From Triplophysa rosa (Eukaryota; Chordata; Actinopteri; Cypriniformes; Nemacheilidae), in assembly GCF_024868665.1 (NCBI RefSeq), contig NC_079891.1, forward strand, positions 24,032,103-24,096,102: a stretch of DNA of 64,000 nucleotides, given 5' to 3'. The notes under the pieces are model-generated. The model searched no databases. It was not told the DNA's origin and saw only the letters and a list, made by a program, of their open reading frames with translations. Shown here piece by piece: positions 22,901 to 34,800 of the stretch; within the stretch, counting starts at the first letter, position 1; each line of letters begins with the position of its first letter. The translations under genes and the position numbers were made by a program.

Positions 22901-25900
22901 GTCCAACTCGCTCAGTCTGTTTTTATCGCAAAAAAACAAAACCCATTCCACCTCGGTTCCAAGCTGGCCCCCGATTCTGAGCAGCTTAAAATAATCAATC
23001 TACTTCAAATCCAGCTTCTAAATGCCAGCGAGGAAGAGAAAGAGAGAGAGATTTCGAGTTTATAAAGAGCGAACCTTTGAAAAGCTCAATTATTTTTGAG
23101 CAATCCATTTAAGATGCTGTTGAACTGTATTCAGCAAAGCCCTTTAAAAAAGTATGATTATATTTGGTGTAGTGTGTTAAAAAACCCCAGCTCGTGATCC
23201 CAGACGGCCTGGCTGCGAGAAGCCGTCCCTTAGCCAACTCATAAAAAAACCCTGAAAGAAATGCAGTGTGATATGCTCACATTCTGAACTTACTTGAAGT
23301 GATGTTTACATGCACGGCTAGATCAAGGGTCAAGATGTGCACTGCGTTATGCATTTCAATTTGGAAATGTCAATCTTTCATTATGCCAAAAATAATGTAC
23401 AGACAATAATATAAAACTGTTAGATATTATATGCAAGTGTTGTATAAAACAATTTGATACATAACATTTTTGTACTAAGTCCATACTTTTTTAGAGTGAA
23501 ATGTATATCTAACATGCTCTATTTGTGTTTCAGGTGCCAGTCAATGGTGGGTGGGGTGAATGGGGCCCTTGGGGGCCATGCTCACGGTCATGCGGTGGGG
23601 GTGTGGAGTTTTCTCACCGTGAGTGCACCGCTCCAGTGCCGCAGAATGGGGGATCGTACTGTGTGGGACAGAGGGTCAAATACCAGTCCTGCAATACTCA
23701 GACTTGCTTAGAAGACCATGGTAACATTTTATAAATAAACCTCTATCTTCTCTCTGTACAGACTGAGGTCACAATAGGTGACATAGGTCACATTATTGAG
23801 TGCTAGAGAAAGAGCGTTGGGTCAGAAGGTGCTCTTCAGTTTAGGATTGTGCATTTGTTATGATCACATTATTAGTTGACCGGTGACCATTTTTACCCGC
23901 AGGAAAAAGCTTCAGAGATGAGCAATGTGAGAAGTATAACAGCGAGCGTTACTTGGACATTCAAGGGAATATGAAGCAGTGGATCCCCAAATATTCTGGT
24001 GTCTCTCCGCGAGACCGCTGCAAACTCGTCTGCCGAGCCAAAGGGAGCAATGAATTCAAAGTTTTCGAAGCCAAGGTGCACATTTGCTGAAACCGTTTTC
24101 GTTTTCATATAATTTAATCAATAATAATGACAATATGTGAAATACATTTCCCCATCTGCCCTGCTGCAACGCTTTAGGAGGCCTGATCTCTTTCTTAGCC
24201 GTCCCTCATACCACATGCCCATTGATATCTTTACACTTCCACTAAACTCTCATGCATGAAATATTTTCCCTGTTGTAAAATGTGAAACCTGAGTCCCCTA
24301 ACTCTACCGGTCCAGCTACTTGCTTAAGCTTCTGAGTGTTCCTCAGTGAAACTGATATTTCAGATACAGTTGAAATGTAGTTTGGTTTGCGTCATCAGGC
24401 CAAAGTTTTTGCCATTCCTCTTTATGTGGTTAAATAGGGCAGTTTAACTGTTTTTCCTTGAGGTACGATTGAAAACACTTCTCTCTCTTACTTGCGCACT
24501 TGGACTGCTACTGCAAAAAAATATGAATGTTTTTTTCTTGAAGTTTCTGGCTGTTTTAACTCTCTGACGCTGATCTTTCATATTGTTTTGCCTTGTGCTG
24601 GGCAGGTCGTGGATGGCACCACCTGTGGACCGGACACCACATCAATCTGTATTCAGGGCCAGTGCATCAAAGCTGGTTGTGACCAGGTGATAGGCTCCAA
24701 CGAAAAGCTAGATAAGTGTGGCGTCTGTGGTGGTGACTGTACAACCTGTAGAAAAATAAGTGGCTCATTAAATAAAGCTACGTAAGTGTGATTAATATAT
24801 TTCAGTGATTTATTAAAGTGATAGTTCATCCAAAAATGAAAATTCTGTCATTATTCATCCTCTTTTCATTTCAAACCTGTTTAACTTTCTTTCTTCGGCA
24901 GAACACAAAAGAAGATATTTTGAAGAACGTTGATAACCAAACAACGGCAGTACCCATATACTTCTATTGTATGGGCACAAAGCCAATGAAAGTCAATGGG
25001 AACTGCCGATGTTCGGTTAACAACATTCTTCAAAATATCTTCTTGATCTGCAGAAGAAAGTCATAGGTTTGAAATGACAAGAGGGTGAGTAATTTTCATT
25101 TTAGTTTAACTATTCCTTTAATGCCAGTTAAAATTATTTAATACTAGGAAAAAAGCGAACTATTACATATTCAAGATAATGAAAAGGTTTAACATTTGCT
25201 GAAAAACACTCTACATTTGTTTTGTGCTCAAATATCTCATAATATTTCCACAGTTTTGGTTACAATGATGTTGTTACCATCCCCGCCGGGGCTACAAATA
25301 TTGACATTAAACAACGCAGCCATCGAGGCATCACGCATGATGGTAACTACCTGGCTGTAAAGGCCGAAGATGGCACCTACATTCTGAATGGGAATTTCTC
25401 AGTGTCCATGGCGGAGCAGGACATCCCAGTGCCTGGCGCCATGCTTCGCTACAGCGGCTCTTCTACCACCCTGGAGCGACTCCTTAGTTTTCACAAGCTT
25501 TGGGAAGCCATCACTGTCCAGCTATTGTCTACAGGTGGGGACGCCTCACCCCCTAGGATCAAATACACCTTCTTTTTGCCAAAGGATGTACCTTTTTTCA
25601 AACCTGGTGCAGAGAGCAGGATTTCACCCCATGTCATACTGCCATTCGGGGGTGCCGACTGGGTCCTGGGTGAGTGGTCTGAGTGCTCCAAGAGCTGTGG
25701 TGCTGGATGGTCCAGGAGAAGCGTGGAGTGCAAAAATGCTGAGGGGTCCCTGTCTTACCTCTGTGACCCCGATCTGCGACCTGCAGACATCCGGCCCTGC
25801 GGGGACCTGCCCTGTCCCATGTGGCAATTAGGGCAGTGGTCAGCGTGCTCACGGACATGCGGACACGGAGAGCGTCACCGCACTGTAGTCTGCATGGACT

Positions 25901-25989
25901 ATACAGGCAAGGTTTTAGAGCATGAGAAGTGCAAAGTAGACAAGAGACCAGGGGTAGTTGTAGTGCAGTGTTTTTACCAGGACTGCTAA
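16930..25989 (+). CDS. adamts8: ADAMTS8 metalloprotease, complete coding sequence in 9 exons
   Basis: Secreted zinc metalloprotease, close paralogue of adamts15 and head-to-head with it. Exons: 16930-17631, 18368-18607, 19580-19712, 20233-20400, 22114-22406, 23534-23720, 23903-24075, 24606-24781, 25254-25989. All GT-AG and in phase, 935 aa (human about 890). Seen: signal-like start; prodomain with furin site RRAKR (about 203-207); catalytic domain [18 protein letters not shown]; zinc motif [13 protein letters not shown] (about 356-367); [19 protein letters not shown] and NGHGDCLLD leading to the disintegrin-like part; central TSP1 ([18 protein letters not shown]); Cys-rich domain and spacer; then two C-terminal TSP1 repeats ([17 protein letters not shown] and [17 protein letters not shown]). 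[10 protein letters not shown] and [15 protein letters not shown] text mark ADAMTS8 rather than ADAMTS15. Human ADAMTS8 has one C-terminal TSP1, so this protein carries one more. [13 protein letters not shown] holds an extra cysteine where relatives have a non-cysteine. Intron 8 contains a MITE. Confidence 0.94.
24813..25121. mobile_element. TTAA-flanked palindromic MITE in adamts8 intron 8
   Basis: Left arm TTAAAGTGATAGTTCATCCA and right arm GTTTAACTATTCCTTTAA are inverted copies, and the inner arms (ACACAAAAGAAGATATTTTG and CAAAATATCTTCTTGATCTG) also pair, so the 309 bp can fold into a long hairpin. TTAA is present at both ends. It has no coding capacity. The family is typical of cyprinid genomes (Angel-like). 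Confidence 0.85.
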
Positions 25990-27660
25990 TGTATGAACGG
26001 TGTCAGAGAAACAAGCAGAGGAGCTCTTAGGGATAGTGCATTAGATTGGAGATCCCTTATCAAGCATAACCAGGGCATTTGATATGAAATATTACCTATA
26101 TCACGAAATAACCTTATCCTCTGTGTTGTTTATTTTGTTCAGTTTAACTACAAAGGTAACCTCCCACGGAGATCTACCTCAGTCAAGCTTCATAATGTTC
26201 AGTTGTTTAGAGAAGATTCCTTTGGAAGTAACAAAAAACCTTAGACTTTGCACAAACCTGCTGAAAGCATCAGTCAGATACCTCTGTAATACGGTGCAGT
26301 TTAGTGCACATCAGAATAAGAAATTATTCAACATTAGAGAGGTAACTGAAGGGTGATACATTTATCCAAGTTCTAAGAATCGTCCACAACGGACTGCATT
26401 TTAATATTTTATAATTGCTAGACATATTAATTTCTCACATTATTTTAATTGCCAGCCTTCGTGTTGTAGCAATGAGCCTATTTTTTATCATATCTGCTAC
26501 TTCGTAATACTGGTAGGTCCCTCAAAAGCTTTTTCATATTACAACACTGGAACAAACAGTATTTGGAAGTACAGTCTTTTACTGGCCACATAATAGCTAC
26601 ATGTTACCATAGACCAACATAAGACAGATAAAAAAAACTGTACATTTCGTTACCTGGTTACTATTGTTGATTTGATTTTTGTTTAAAACTAAGAATCAAA
26701 GTAGAATTGCCTTCTCTAACACACTGTTGGTGTTTTTCTGTATATACAGCCATTTGGCAATAAGCTATCCCAGTCTCACAACAACAGTGTAAATACCGCA
26801 GTGTGCCTTAAATTAATTCATTTTCTGTTCGCTTCCACTGGCACACGTTACGTAAACGGGAATATATAATATAACCAGTACTGGCATAAGTGAGTTTACA
26901 GAAGCAAATAATTTATTATGAAATGTTCATTGAGAAGTGGATACTTACTGTATATTTTGGACACAACATGTGCCATCGAAATAACGATTGAACAGACACC
27001 AAAAAAGAAAATGTTTCCTGTGAAAAACATTGAGATTGCATGTATTTTCACGGTTGATATTTAAGTTTATTTTTCTTTCCTCGTCCAAGCTTTAGTTGAC
27101 ACTGTATACATATATTTTATGTTAATGTCAAAAATCTACCACCCACAAACCCGTCATCAGTTGCCCTTGAATGAAGAGGAGACCTATGCTTCATGATATG
27201 CAATTTTATTAATGTATTAATAACCTTTACTGAATATATCAAACATAAGTTAAATGAAATAGCAATAGGTAAAGAGTTTTAGACACAACAGTGCTGATTT
27301 ATATTTCTGAAAAATTCCCTCTAGCCAGGCAAGCACTGAATTTCAATTAATGAGATTAAAATTTGGCAAAATTATTCAGTCTAGAATTCACCAGAACCTG
27401 TAAAATTAAGCTAAAAATATAACATAAGTTATTTGCATTCCATCGATTCACAAACAAGTCAGTGAAATGGTGCATTTTTTAAACTAAAGCATTCTATCCC
27501 TTCAATGAAGGTCTGCACAATGCTATTGTTATAGCTTCTTTTTACAAGCTATTTATTTTTTCTACTTTTAACACCTAATGTTTTTTTCTTGATGCTGCTG
27601 TCTGTCCTACATTAATTATGTATACATTTAAATCAATTAAAGCGTGTCAACATTAAAATT
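25990..27660 (+). other. Probable adamts8 3' UTR
   Basis: Long AT-rich stretch after the adamts8 stop with no real ORF and no recognised repeat. An ATTAAA at 27652-27657, followed by TTTGTGTGGTCTTC, is a reasonable polyadenylation signal and would give a 3' UTR of about 1.7 kb. A hAT element begins only about 100 bp further on. This assignment comes from position and signal only. Confidence 0.4.
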
Positions 27661-27775
27661 GTTCTACATTCATTTGTGTGGTCTTCATTTCAACAAATCA
27701 AGTAATCAGTTATTTTGTAAAGACAATATTTGTTATATTGTATTCTTTGAAACACTTTGTGCAACACCTAATAGG

Positions 27776-28559
27776 CAGGGATGCGCATAAGTGGTGCGCA
27801 GGTGCGCATGCGCGACCAAAATTAAAAATGCGCTCTGTAAATAAGTTTAGAACGCTCATTTGCGTACTGACATAGTTGAAACCTTTTGATGCACAATCAC
27901 TGTTTTAGACCGACTAAATGTAATACTGGATAAGATTTCCGTTTGTACTGAATGCTGCCAAATCACTGATATCTCGTTTGTTCCCGGTGATAAACGGTAT
28001 TGGTAGCTCCGCCTTTGTTGGTTCTGCTTTCGTTACTAGAGAAGCGCGCGGCACGCGCAGCCTCTGTGAATGTCTGGAACTGCGCTGCGCTGCACGTCTA
28101 CCAAAACACCGCTTCTCTTAAACTTTCTAAAAGGACAAGCTGTTTAAACTTGACACTTGCACGCAGCTTGTGTTTCTCTATGCTATACTCGATCCTAGCT
28201 CCGCACCGCAAGTCTCCATGTGCGTTCGCAAGTGCACTGCCAACAAACCAAAAACCTGCCAAAAACCAAAAAGGTTGTCGTTTCAGGTTTCAAAATTGGT
28301 GTTGAAAATGAATATTTACTCATGTAAAAAGAAAAACAAGAAGAAATACATTATCATTGTATTTTAAGTGTACTTTAAAGTAATATTAGTATTATCCCAC
28401 TTTATTATTTTGTTTATTGTTCATTAAAAAGTAACTACTTTTTTACTTTTATTTTTAATAGGTAAATATAATTTGTCACACTATGTGCAATGTGAGCACC
28501 AAACCGAATCTCCAGGTGCTGTCTTGAGAACCAGATAGAAAAACTTATGTGCACCCCTG
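27776..28559. mobile_element. Non-autonomous hAT-like element, 784 bp
   Basis: Left end CAGGGATGCGCATAAGTGG and right end, read inverted, CAGGGGTGCACATAAGTTT are terminal inverted repeats. The element is flanked by a perfect 8-bp duplication CTAATAGG (27768-27775 and 28560-28567), the hAT hallmark. The inside is GC-richer than its surroundings at 27.98-28.25 kb. It contains a 101-codon plus-strand ORF with no transposase features. Confidence 0.88.
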
Positions 28560-28948
28560 CTAATAGGAACACAGTGCAAGAGATTGTTAGTTCAGTATAG
28601 TTCAGTATTATTCCGATATTTTGAAGTCTTAGAAAGGATTGGCCCTGCACTTAATTAATTTACATATAGCGCTAATTTATGATTCATTTGATGTAAGAGT
28701 TGTCTGCTTTTGTTTTTGTCTATTTTTCAAGGAAATTATTTTAGAAAGAAGACATCACAAATAGCAAAAATATAAGACTCACATTTGGGCATTGGACAAC
28801 AATTTAGGCTACATAAAACTTATAGCAGCAGTAACATTCTATTTAACATTTCAGAAAAAGTAAGGTGCATGCTACATTAAAGTACATTTAAGGTAATCCG
28901 TCAAAAAAAATGTCAGTCGCCAACGGTTTTCAAATGCGTCGTGAAGAA

Positions 28949-28963
28949 ATGCATTCTGGGAAA
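28949..28963 (-). promoter_or_regulatory. ZNF143/THAP11-type promoter motif upstream of zbtb44
   Basis: ATGCATTCTGGGAAA, which read on the minus strand is TTTCCCAGAATGCAT, contains the core of the well-known SBS element found near housekeeping vertebrate transcription starts. It lies about 290 bp before a strong donor site (ACCG/GTGAGC at 29255/29256), as expected for the promoter of an untranslated first exon of zbtb44. Confidence 0.5.
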
Positions 28964-28969
28964 CAGCAT

Positions 28970-29255
28970 GTAAACACCAGCTTGAAAGCAGTCAGACGAG
29001 ATATGATGACATTTTATACTTAATGCATTTTTACAGTGGTTTCTTTTTCATGAATTTGTCTTTTACTACAAACGAGGGACACTCGACTTTGTGTTTTATC
29101 GGAATGTGACTCTAGTGTTTTAAAGAAGAGTCAGTACTTCTGCAACTGTCAATATGCTAGCAGCTACTTAGCTTGTGAAACAGTTGAATCCCATTCATGC
29201 GGTAATAACTTGTTGTTTCAACGGATTCGTCCATTCTCCTTACCTAACGTTACCG
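28970..29255 (+). other. zbtb44: Probable untranslated first exon of zbtb44
   Basis: The 3' boundary is a good donor (ACCG/GTGAGC) at 29255. It would splice to the acceptor TGTACAG ending at 31847, which has a textbook TACTAAC branch sequence at about 31821-31827. The coding exon therefore begins at 31848, 31 bases before the ATG. The 5' boundary is approximate and rests on the SBS-type motif upstream. Other first exons are possible. Confidence 0.4.
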
Positions 29256-31847
29256 GTGAGCAGCACAAACATTTATCCTACATGACTAATGTTATGTAAC
29301 GTACGTTAGGTAGACACTGACGTGTTTTGGTCATTATCAGAGATTAGCGATCTAAGTTAGCCTGTCAGTGCTGCAAGTTAGCCAGGCATTGCTCCTAGAC
29401 TATTTACATGCCAACGCCTGATCCTAATGTTGAATGTACTTAACTTACTGTTTAAGTTGTTAGCAATGCAACGACTTTCACTATAACCTGTATTAGTTGA
29501 TCTTAACCTTACGTATTAATTTACTGAATGCTCCGCGTAGTAGCAGGCCCACATCCAATATGTCAAATTTCACAGTTTTGAACAGTTATCATGAATTTGT
29601 TGCGCATATAATTCATATAGTAAATCCTTGTATTTCATTCTTTTCATATTAGCGCGTGCTAATTGTATTGCCTCTGCTCCTGTTGACAATAAAAGCCCGC
29701 GACTAAAAACATAAACAAACAAGTCATACAGAACACCACGCCCCTTTAACTTTCTGTGAGCGCTTGTTCGCCGAACGAAACAATATTACTTTGTATAACA
29801 ATACGATGGATTATTTTTATTTTAAAATACTTTTATCAGTTGTATGCTGTTTTATTTTTATGCTGTTCTTTTTCGCAAGTCTTTTCAATTGAATAAATGA
29901 ACACGTATGTTTGTGCCGTCACCTGATTTAAAAAGTATTAATTAATTTCATTAAAACAGTAATAATCTAATCATCTTAATCATAAGAAAACTTTACATTG
30001 GCTGCATATTGCAGCAACTTTGGGGGCGTTATTTAACAGTAAGCACTTACAACCTTTTTTTTTTTACAATATTTTAACCGTTTTGTCAAGCTTCTGCAGT
30101 AGCAATACATCAGAAACATGCCAAGCCAAAAGGTTTTTATTGCTCTTAAATAACATCTTGTAAATGCCCATGTCATTGTGGAATGCAGCGTACCATTCTA
30201 GGAACCCAAACATATTATCTTTCTAAGAATCTAGGATCTTTCTTAGCTGCGAGTTGTTTCATCTCCTAATGTGAGTCAAGGAAAAGCTGATCCCTTTCTC
30301 CATCAAGACAGACCCGTTAGGACATATCTGCCATTTCTGTTAGCTGTCAGCTAGACTTAAGCGGTGCTGTACCAGTTTTCGACAGATGTTATTTGAGGGA
30401 GTTTATTTGAACTTGGAAGAGTTGCAAAATGTGAATTCTTAGGCTCTGAATCATTTTAAGTATGTGCTTGTGCTTAGTGTCGTAAGGATTCCAGTTTGGG
30501 TCTAGTTCTCAGGGATCACTGGAACTAAAGCCTCATGTCTTTGGTCTGTATATCTTTGATAAATCAGCACAACTTAGCAAAGGGGAAATCTTTCTTACCA
30601 ATGGAATAAATTAGATTTATTATCTATTACAAGGGAAGACATTTGAAGATTTACTGTAGTGTTTATTCAAAATCAGTTTGAAAAATTAGGTCAAATGAAC
30701 AAAGATCTTATGACAGAGTAAGTTTAGTAGGCCACATCATTGTTTGTGCGAGGATTCACACAATAATTTATTGATAGAAGTTGTGTGTGATTGTATCAAA
30801 ATCCAATTCAGTGTTCAAAAACATATCTTGGGATGGAAAACAGGCTAGAACAGACATAAGGGTACAACAAATATATATAAAAATGCCAAATACAAACTAA
30901 CAAACATTCACAAAACACCAGCCTTGCATTTGACATAAATTTAATGCACAAAATTAGTCATTTGCAGTTGGTATCACATGTGTAGTAGGGCTGCTCGATT
31001 ATGACAAAAACATAATCACGGTTATTTTGGCCAATATTGAGATCCTGATTATTTAACACGATTACTCATTAACTTTTAAAACAACATAGAAAATAAATAA
31101 CTTTGCTTTTAAACTGTGAATTCAACTGAAAAATAAATGTAAATAAATAGCACAGCTGAACCACTGTAAGGAAAGGGGTGCGCTGTGGATTTATACCACA
31201 AGAAAAGAGAGGATCCTTGCAAAATGGAATGTGGCACAATAATCATTTTACCTTGATTATATGTTGAAGGCCAAAATTGACGATTACAATTAATTTTCGA
31301 TTAATTGCACAGCCCTAATGTGTAGTGCATGATGTTTGGGAATCCAGTAACGTTTAGCATAATTGAAACACAATAGCGTTGATTATTTCTTCATGTCATT
31401 TAAGCTTCTCTGATATGGCCCGACGCTTGCAAATAACTGATCAATAATATTGAGCTGAGTTGGTTTAGGGTGTGCTTTTATTTGTTTTGAGGGACATTGT
31501 TGCCATGCATTGCTCATGGTTCTCTATGGCACTGTCTCAAATGGAGCAGGTTTGTGGTGTTTCAACATTTGTTGTACTAATCATTTGACAGGCATGCAAA
31601 TTACTTGGCCCTGCGGCTTTGTATTCCTTTTCCTATCCAAAGTATTGCCAAGGTGCTGTTGTCGGCAAAAAAATCAATATTCTGTCATGAATCTGTCCGT
31701 CCCTTCATCTGCTCTCATTGGCCTGCTCTGTTCTCTTTCAAATACCTTTTTAGTGCTGCATTCTGAAAACCTGCAAACCTGAACTAGAACACAACTATCC
31801 CATCTTTAGCCGTTCTGGTTTACTAACGTATCTTAATCTCTGTACAG
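29256..31847 (+). other. Probable first intron of zbtb44
   Basis: AT-rich DNA with no ORF of note. It contains one hAT element at 30986-31317. Otherwise nothing is recognised. Confidence 0.35.
30986..31317. mobile_element. Short non-autonomous hAT-like element, 332 bp
   Basis: The left end TAGGGCTGCTCGATTATGAC pairs with the right end, which read inverted is TAGGGCTGTGCAATTAATCG. It is flanked by a perfect 8-bp duplication ATGTGTAG (30978-30985 and 31318-31325). No protein-coding capacity. The short length marks it as a MITE mobilised by a hAT transposase elsewhere. Confidence 0.88.
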
Positions 31848-31878
31848 GCAACCCAAACGCTCGCCCCTGCAGTGAAGG

Positions 31879-34800
31879 ATGGGTGTGAAGACCTTCACCC
31901 ACACTTCCCCCAGCCACAGCCAGGAGCTTCTGGATAAACTCAACACCCTGCGCAGAGAGGGCCATTTCTGTGACGTCACCATTCGCGTACAGGGCCAGCT
32001 GTTCCACGCCCATAAGGTAGTGCTGGCCTGCTGTAGCGACTTTCTCAAAGCTAAGCTCTCTGGGAAGTCAGCAGAGGATGAGACTGTAATCGTAGGAGAA
32101 GATAAGCACGTTCTGGACCTCCAGCATGTGACAGTCGCTGGTTTCGCTCCTCTTCTGGAATATGCGTATACTTCCACCCTGTCCATCAGCACGGAGAACA
32201 TCATCGATGTGCTGGCCGCAGCTAGCTACATGCAGATGTTCGCAGTGGCCAACACTTGCTCCGAGTTCATGAAGTCTAGCATTCTGTGGAACTCAGGATC
32301 GTCAGGAGGAGGAGGAGGGGTGGGAACTGGCAACACCCAACCCCCAAGTTTACACAGGCCCCAAGAGACCCCTGAAGGCCATGCAAGCTGCACCCTCATG
32401 CCCGTAGATGCCCTCTCACCGTCCCCCGTCTCCTCAGAGTGCAGCATACCAGAGCGACCCATCCCTGTGTGCCGTGAGTCTAGACGCAAGCGGAAAGGCT
32501 TCGCCAGCCCGCAACCAGCATCCTCTACCTCCCCGCAAGTCCCCAACCCCTCTCCCTCCTCTTCCTCTTTCCCAGAGAGTTCAGCACAAGCTCTTGAACC
32601 CTCCCTGGCCTTCTCCTGGACGTACCCTTTCGGTGTGGACCGGCGATTTGCAGCAGGAGAAAAATCCAAACTACCCGAAGGTCTCCTGGAACCGTCTGGA
32701 GCCTCGGGGCAGGACTCTAGTGGGCGGGCGCTGGTGGAGTATCTCTCCTGCGAGGGCCCGCGAGGCTTGGGTGTGGGCGGTGCAGTGGGCGTAGAGGAAG
32801 AAGATGAGGATGTGCAGGTGAAGGTTGAGAGGCTGAGTGATGAAGAGGTGCATGAAGAAGTTTCTCAACCTGTCAGTGGTCCTCACAGTTCTCTGAGCGA
32901 CCAGCAGACAGTTCCTGGCAATGACCATAACCAAGAAGATCTACTTATAAGCCCACAGTCCTCTTCCATTGGTGAGACTCCTTTATACAGCACAGAGCTG
33001 TACTTATGTCTGCTGTCTATCAGCTGTTAGTAGGTTATCTAAGAACAATATAGAAAAATCTGTTTCATTTTATATGTCCATTTTATCAATCCGATTTTTA
33101 CTGGATATTACATTCACTGTAAAAACGGTGTCTGTCTAGAATAAGGTAGATGTCAAATTAAGCTTCTTTCTCTCCTCAGGCTCTATGGATGAGGGGGTAA
33201 CTGAGAGCCTCCAGTCTATGCAGGGCACTCCAAACACTACTGGTCACATGGAGGAGGATGAAAGGCATGAACTTTTTGTTGTGTCTGTGTTGTTTTAACA
33301 AAGCATCTTTTTACAATCTCCTACTTTTACGATTCAAACGAAAGGGCCCCAATGAGGGGACATAATTTTTCATCTTCTCATCATCACCTTTCTTTGTGTA
33401 TACTTGTTTATAAGCTGTAGAGGGCTCTGCAATATTGTAGTGGCTATTAGGATGTAGACTTCTTGCCAAGAGGCCAGGAAAGCTAGTTGGCAGGCTTTCT
33501 GGAAAGTTCTTGGACCTGAATTTCCTTTTTGAAATACTGGAAGAGTAGGGAAATGATGCAAAACAAATGGGGAAAAAAGAGTGGTGTCCATCTCAGAAGG
33601 AGTGTACTTTTATATGACAACTTAAGTGCCTGAATGTGTTGTATGTTAGCCTTAAAGGGACAATTCTCTCAACAAAAAAAATCTGTCATCTTTTACTTGA
33701 GTTCAAAATCTGTATAAATATATTTGTTCCGATGAACACAGAGAAATATATTTGGAAGAATGCTTCTAACCAAACAGTTTTTGGCCACCATTGACTACCA
33801 TAGTAGGTAAAATGACAAAGGTATTAGTGCCCCAGAACTGTTTGCTTTCCTACATTCTTCAAAATATCTTCTTTTGTGTTCAACAGAACAAAGACATATT
33901 TATAAAGCGATTTTTCCTTCTATGGTACTCAATGGGGTCCAAGAACTGTTTGGTTACAAGCATTTTTCCAAGTGTCTTTCTATGTGTTCATCAGAACAAA
34001 GAAATTGATACAGATTTGGAACCACTTGAGGGTGAGAAAATGAGGACAGAACTTGAATTTTTGGGTGAACTGTTCCTTTAAAGGTTTTGTGGATTTGAAG
34101 GAAAATAAAATTGTGTGGAAAATTGTGTTGCATTATGTCTTGTGAACAATTGCTATGTCACTTTTTATAAATAACTACAATTTATAAAAAAATAAGTCAA
34201 TTTGCAAATTTCACTCTTTCTCCAGGCTGGAAAATGTGCAGTATCCGTACCACCTGTACATCAGCCCCTCCACCCGCCCAGGACTTAACGGTCCTGAACG
34301 GCCCTTCCAGTGCCCAACATGTGGCGTCCGCTTCACCCGAATACAGAACCTCAAGCAGCACATGCTTATCCACTCCGGTGAGAGAGATTCTTCTATTACA
34401 TAACTTCTTGATAGCATAATGTAACAGGATTGAGTTTTATTGGCTGTCAGTCCATACAAATCTTGGCATCACAGTGATGTGACTGATCGTTTGTCTTCTG
34501 ATATTTATACATTAACATTCTCTACCAATTGAGCTGTGGGAACACAACCTGATTTGTTCTGTGGCCCTTCTACAGGTATTAAGCCATTCCAGTGCGACCG
34601 CTGCGGGAAAAAATTCACGCGGGCTTACTCTCTGAAGATGCACCGGCTAAAGCACGAAGGTAAACGCTGTTTCCGGTGCCAGATCTGTAGCGCCACTTTC
34701 ACTTCCTTCGGTGAATATAAGCACCACATGAGGGTGTCTCGCCACATCATCCGCAAGCCTCGGATTTACGAGTGCAAAACGTGCGGGGCCATGTTTACCA

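Noticed and set aside
28000..28305. 101-codon ORF in the GC-rich core of the hAT-like element
   Set aside because: No transposase-like residues or conserved domain; lies within a non-autonomous element.
32226..32934. Long minus-strand and alternative plus-frame ORFs over zbtb44 exon 1
   Set aside because: They are shadows of the GC-rich coding exon; the zbtb44 frame matches a known protein throughout.
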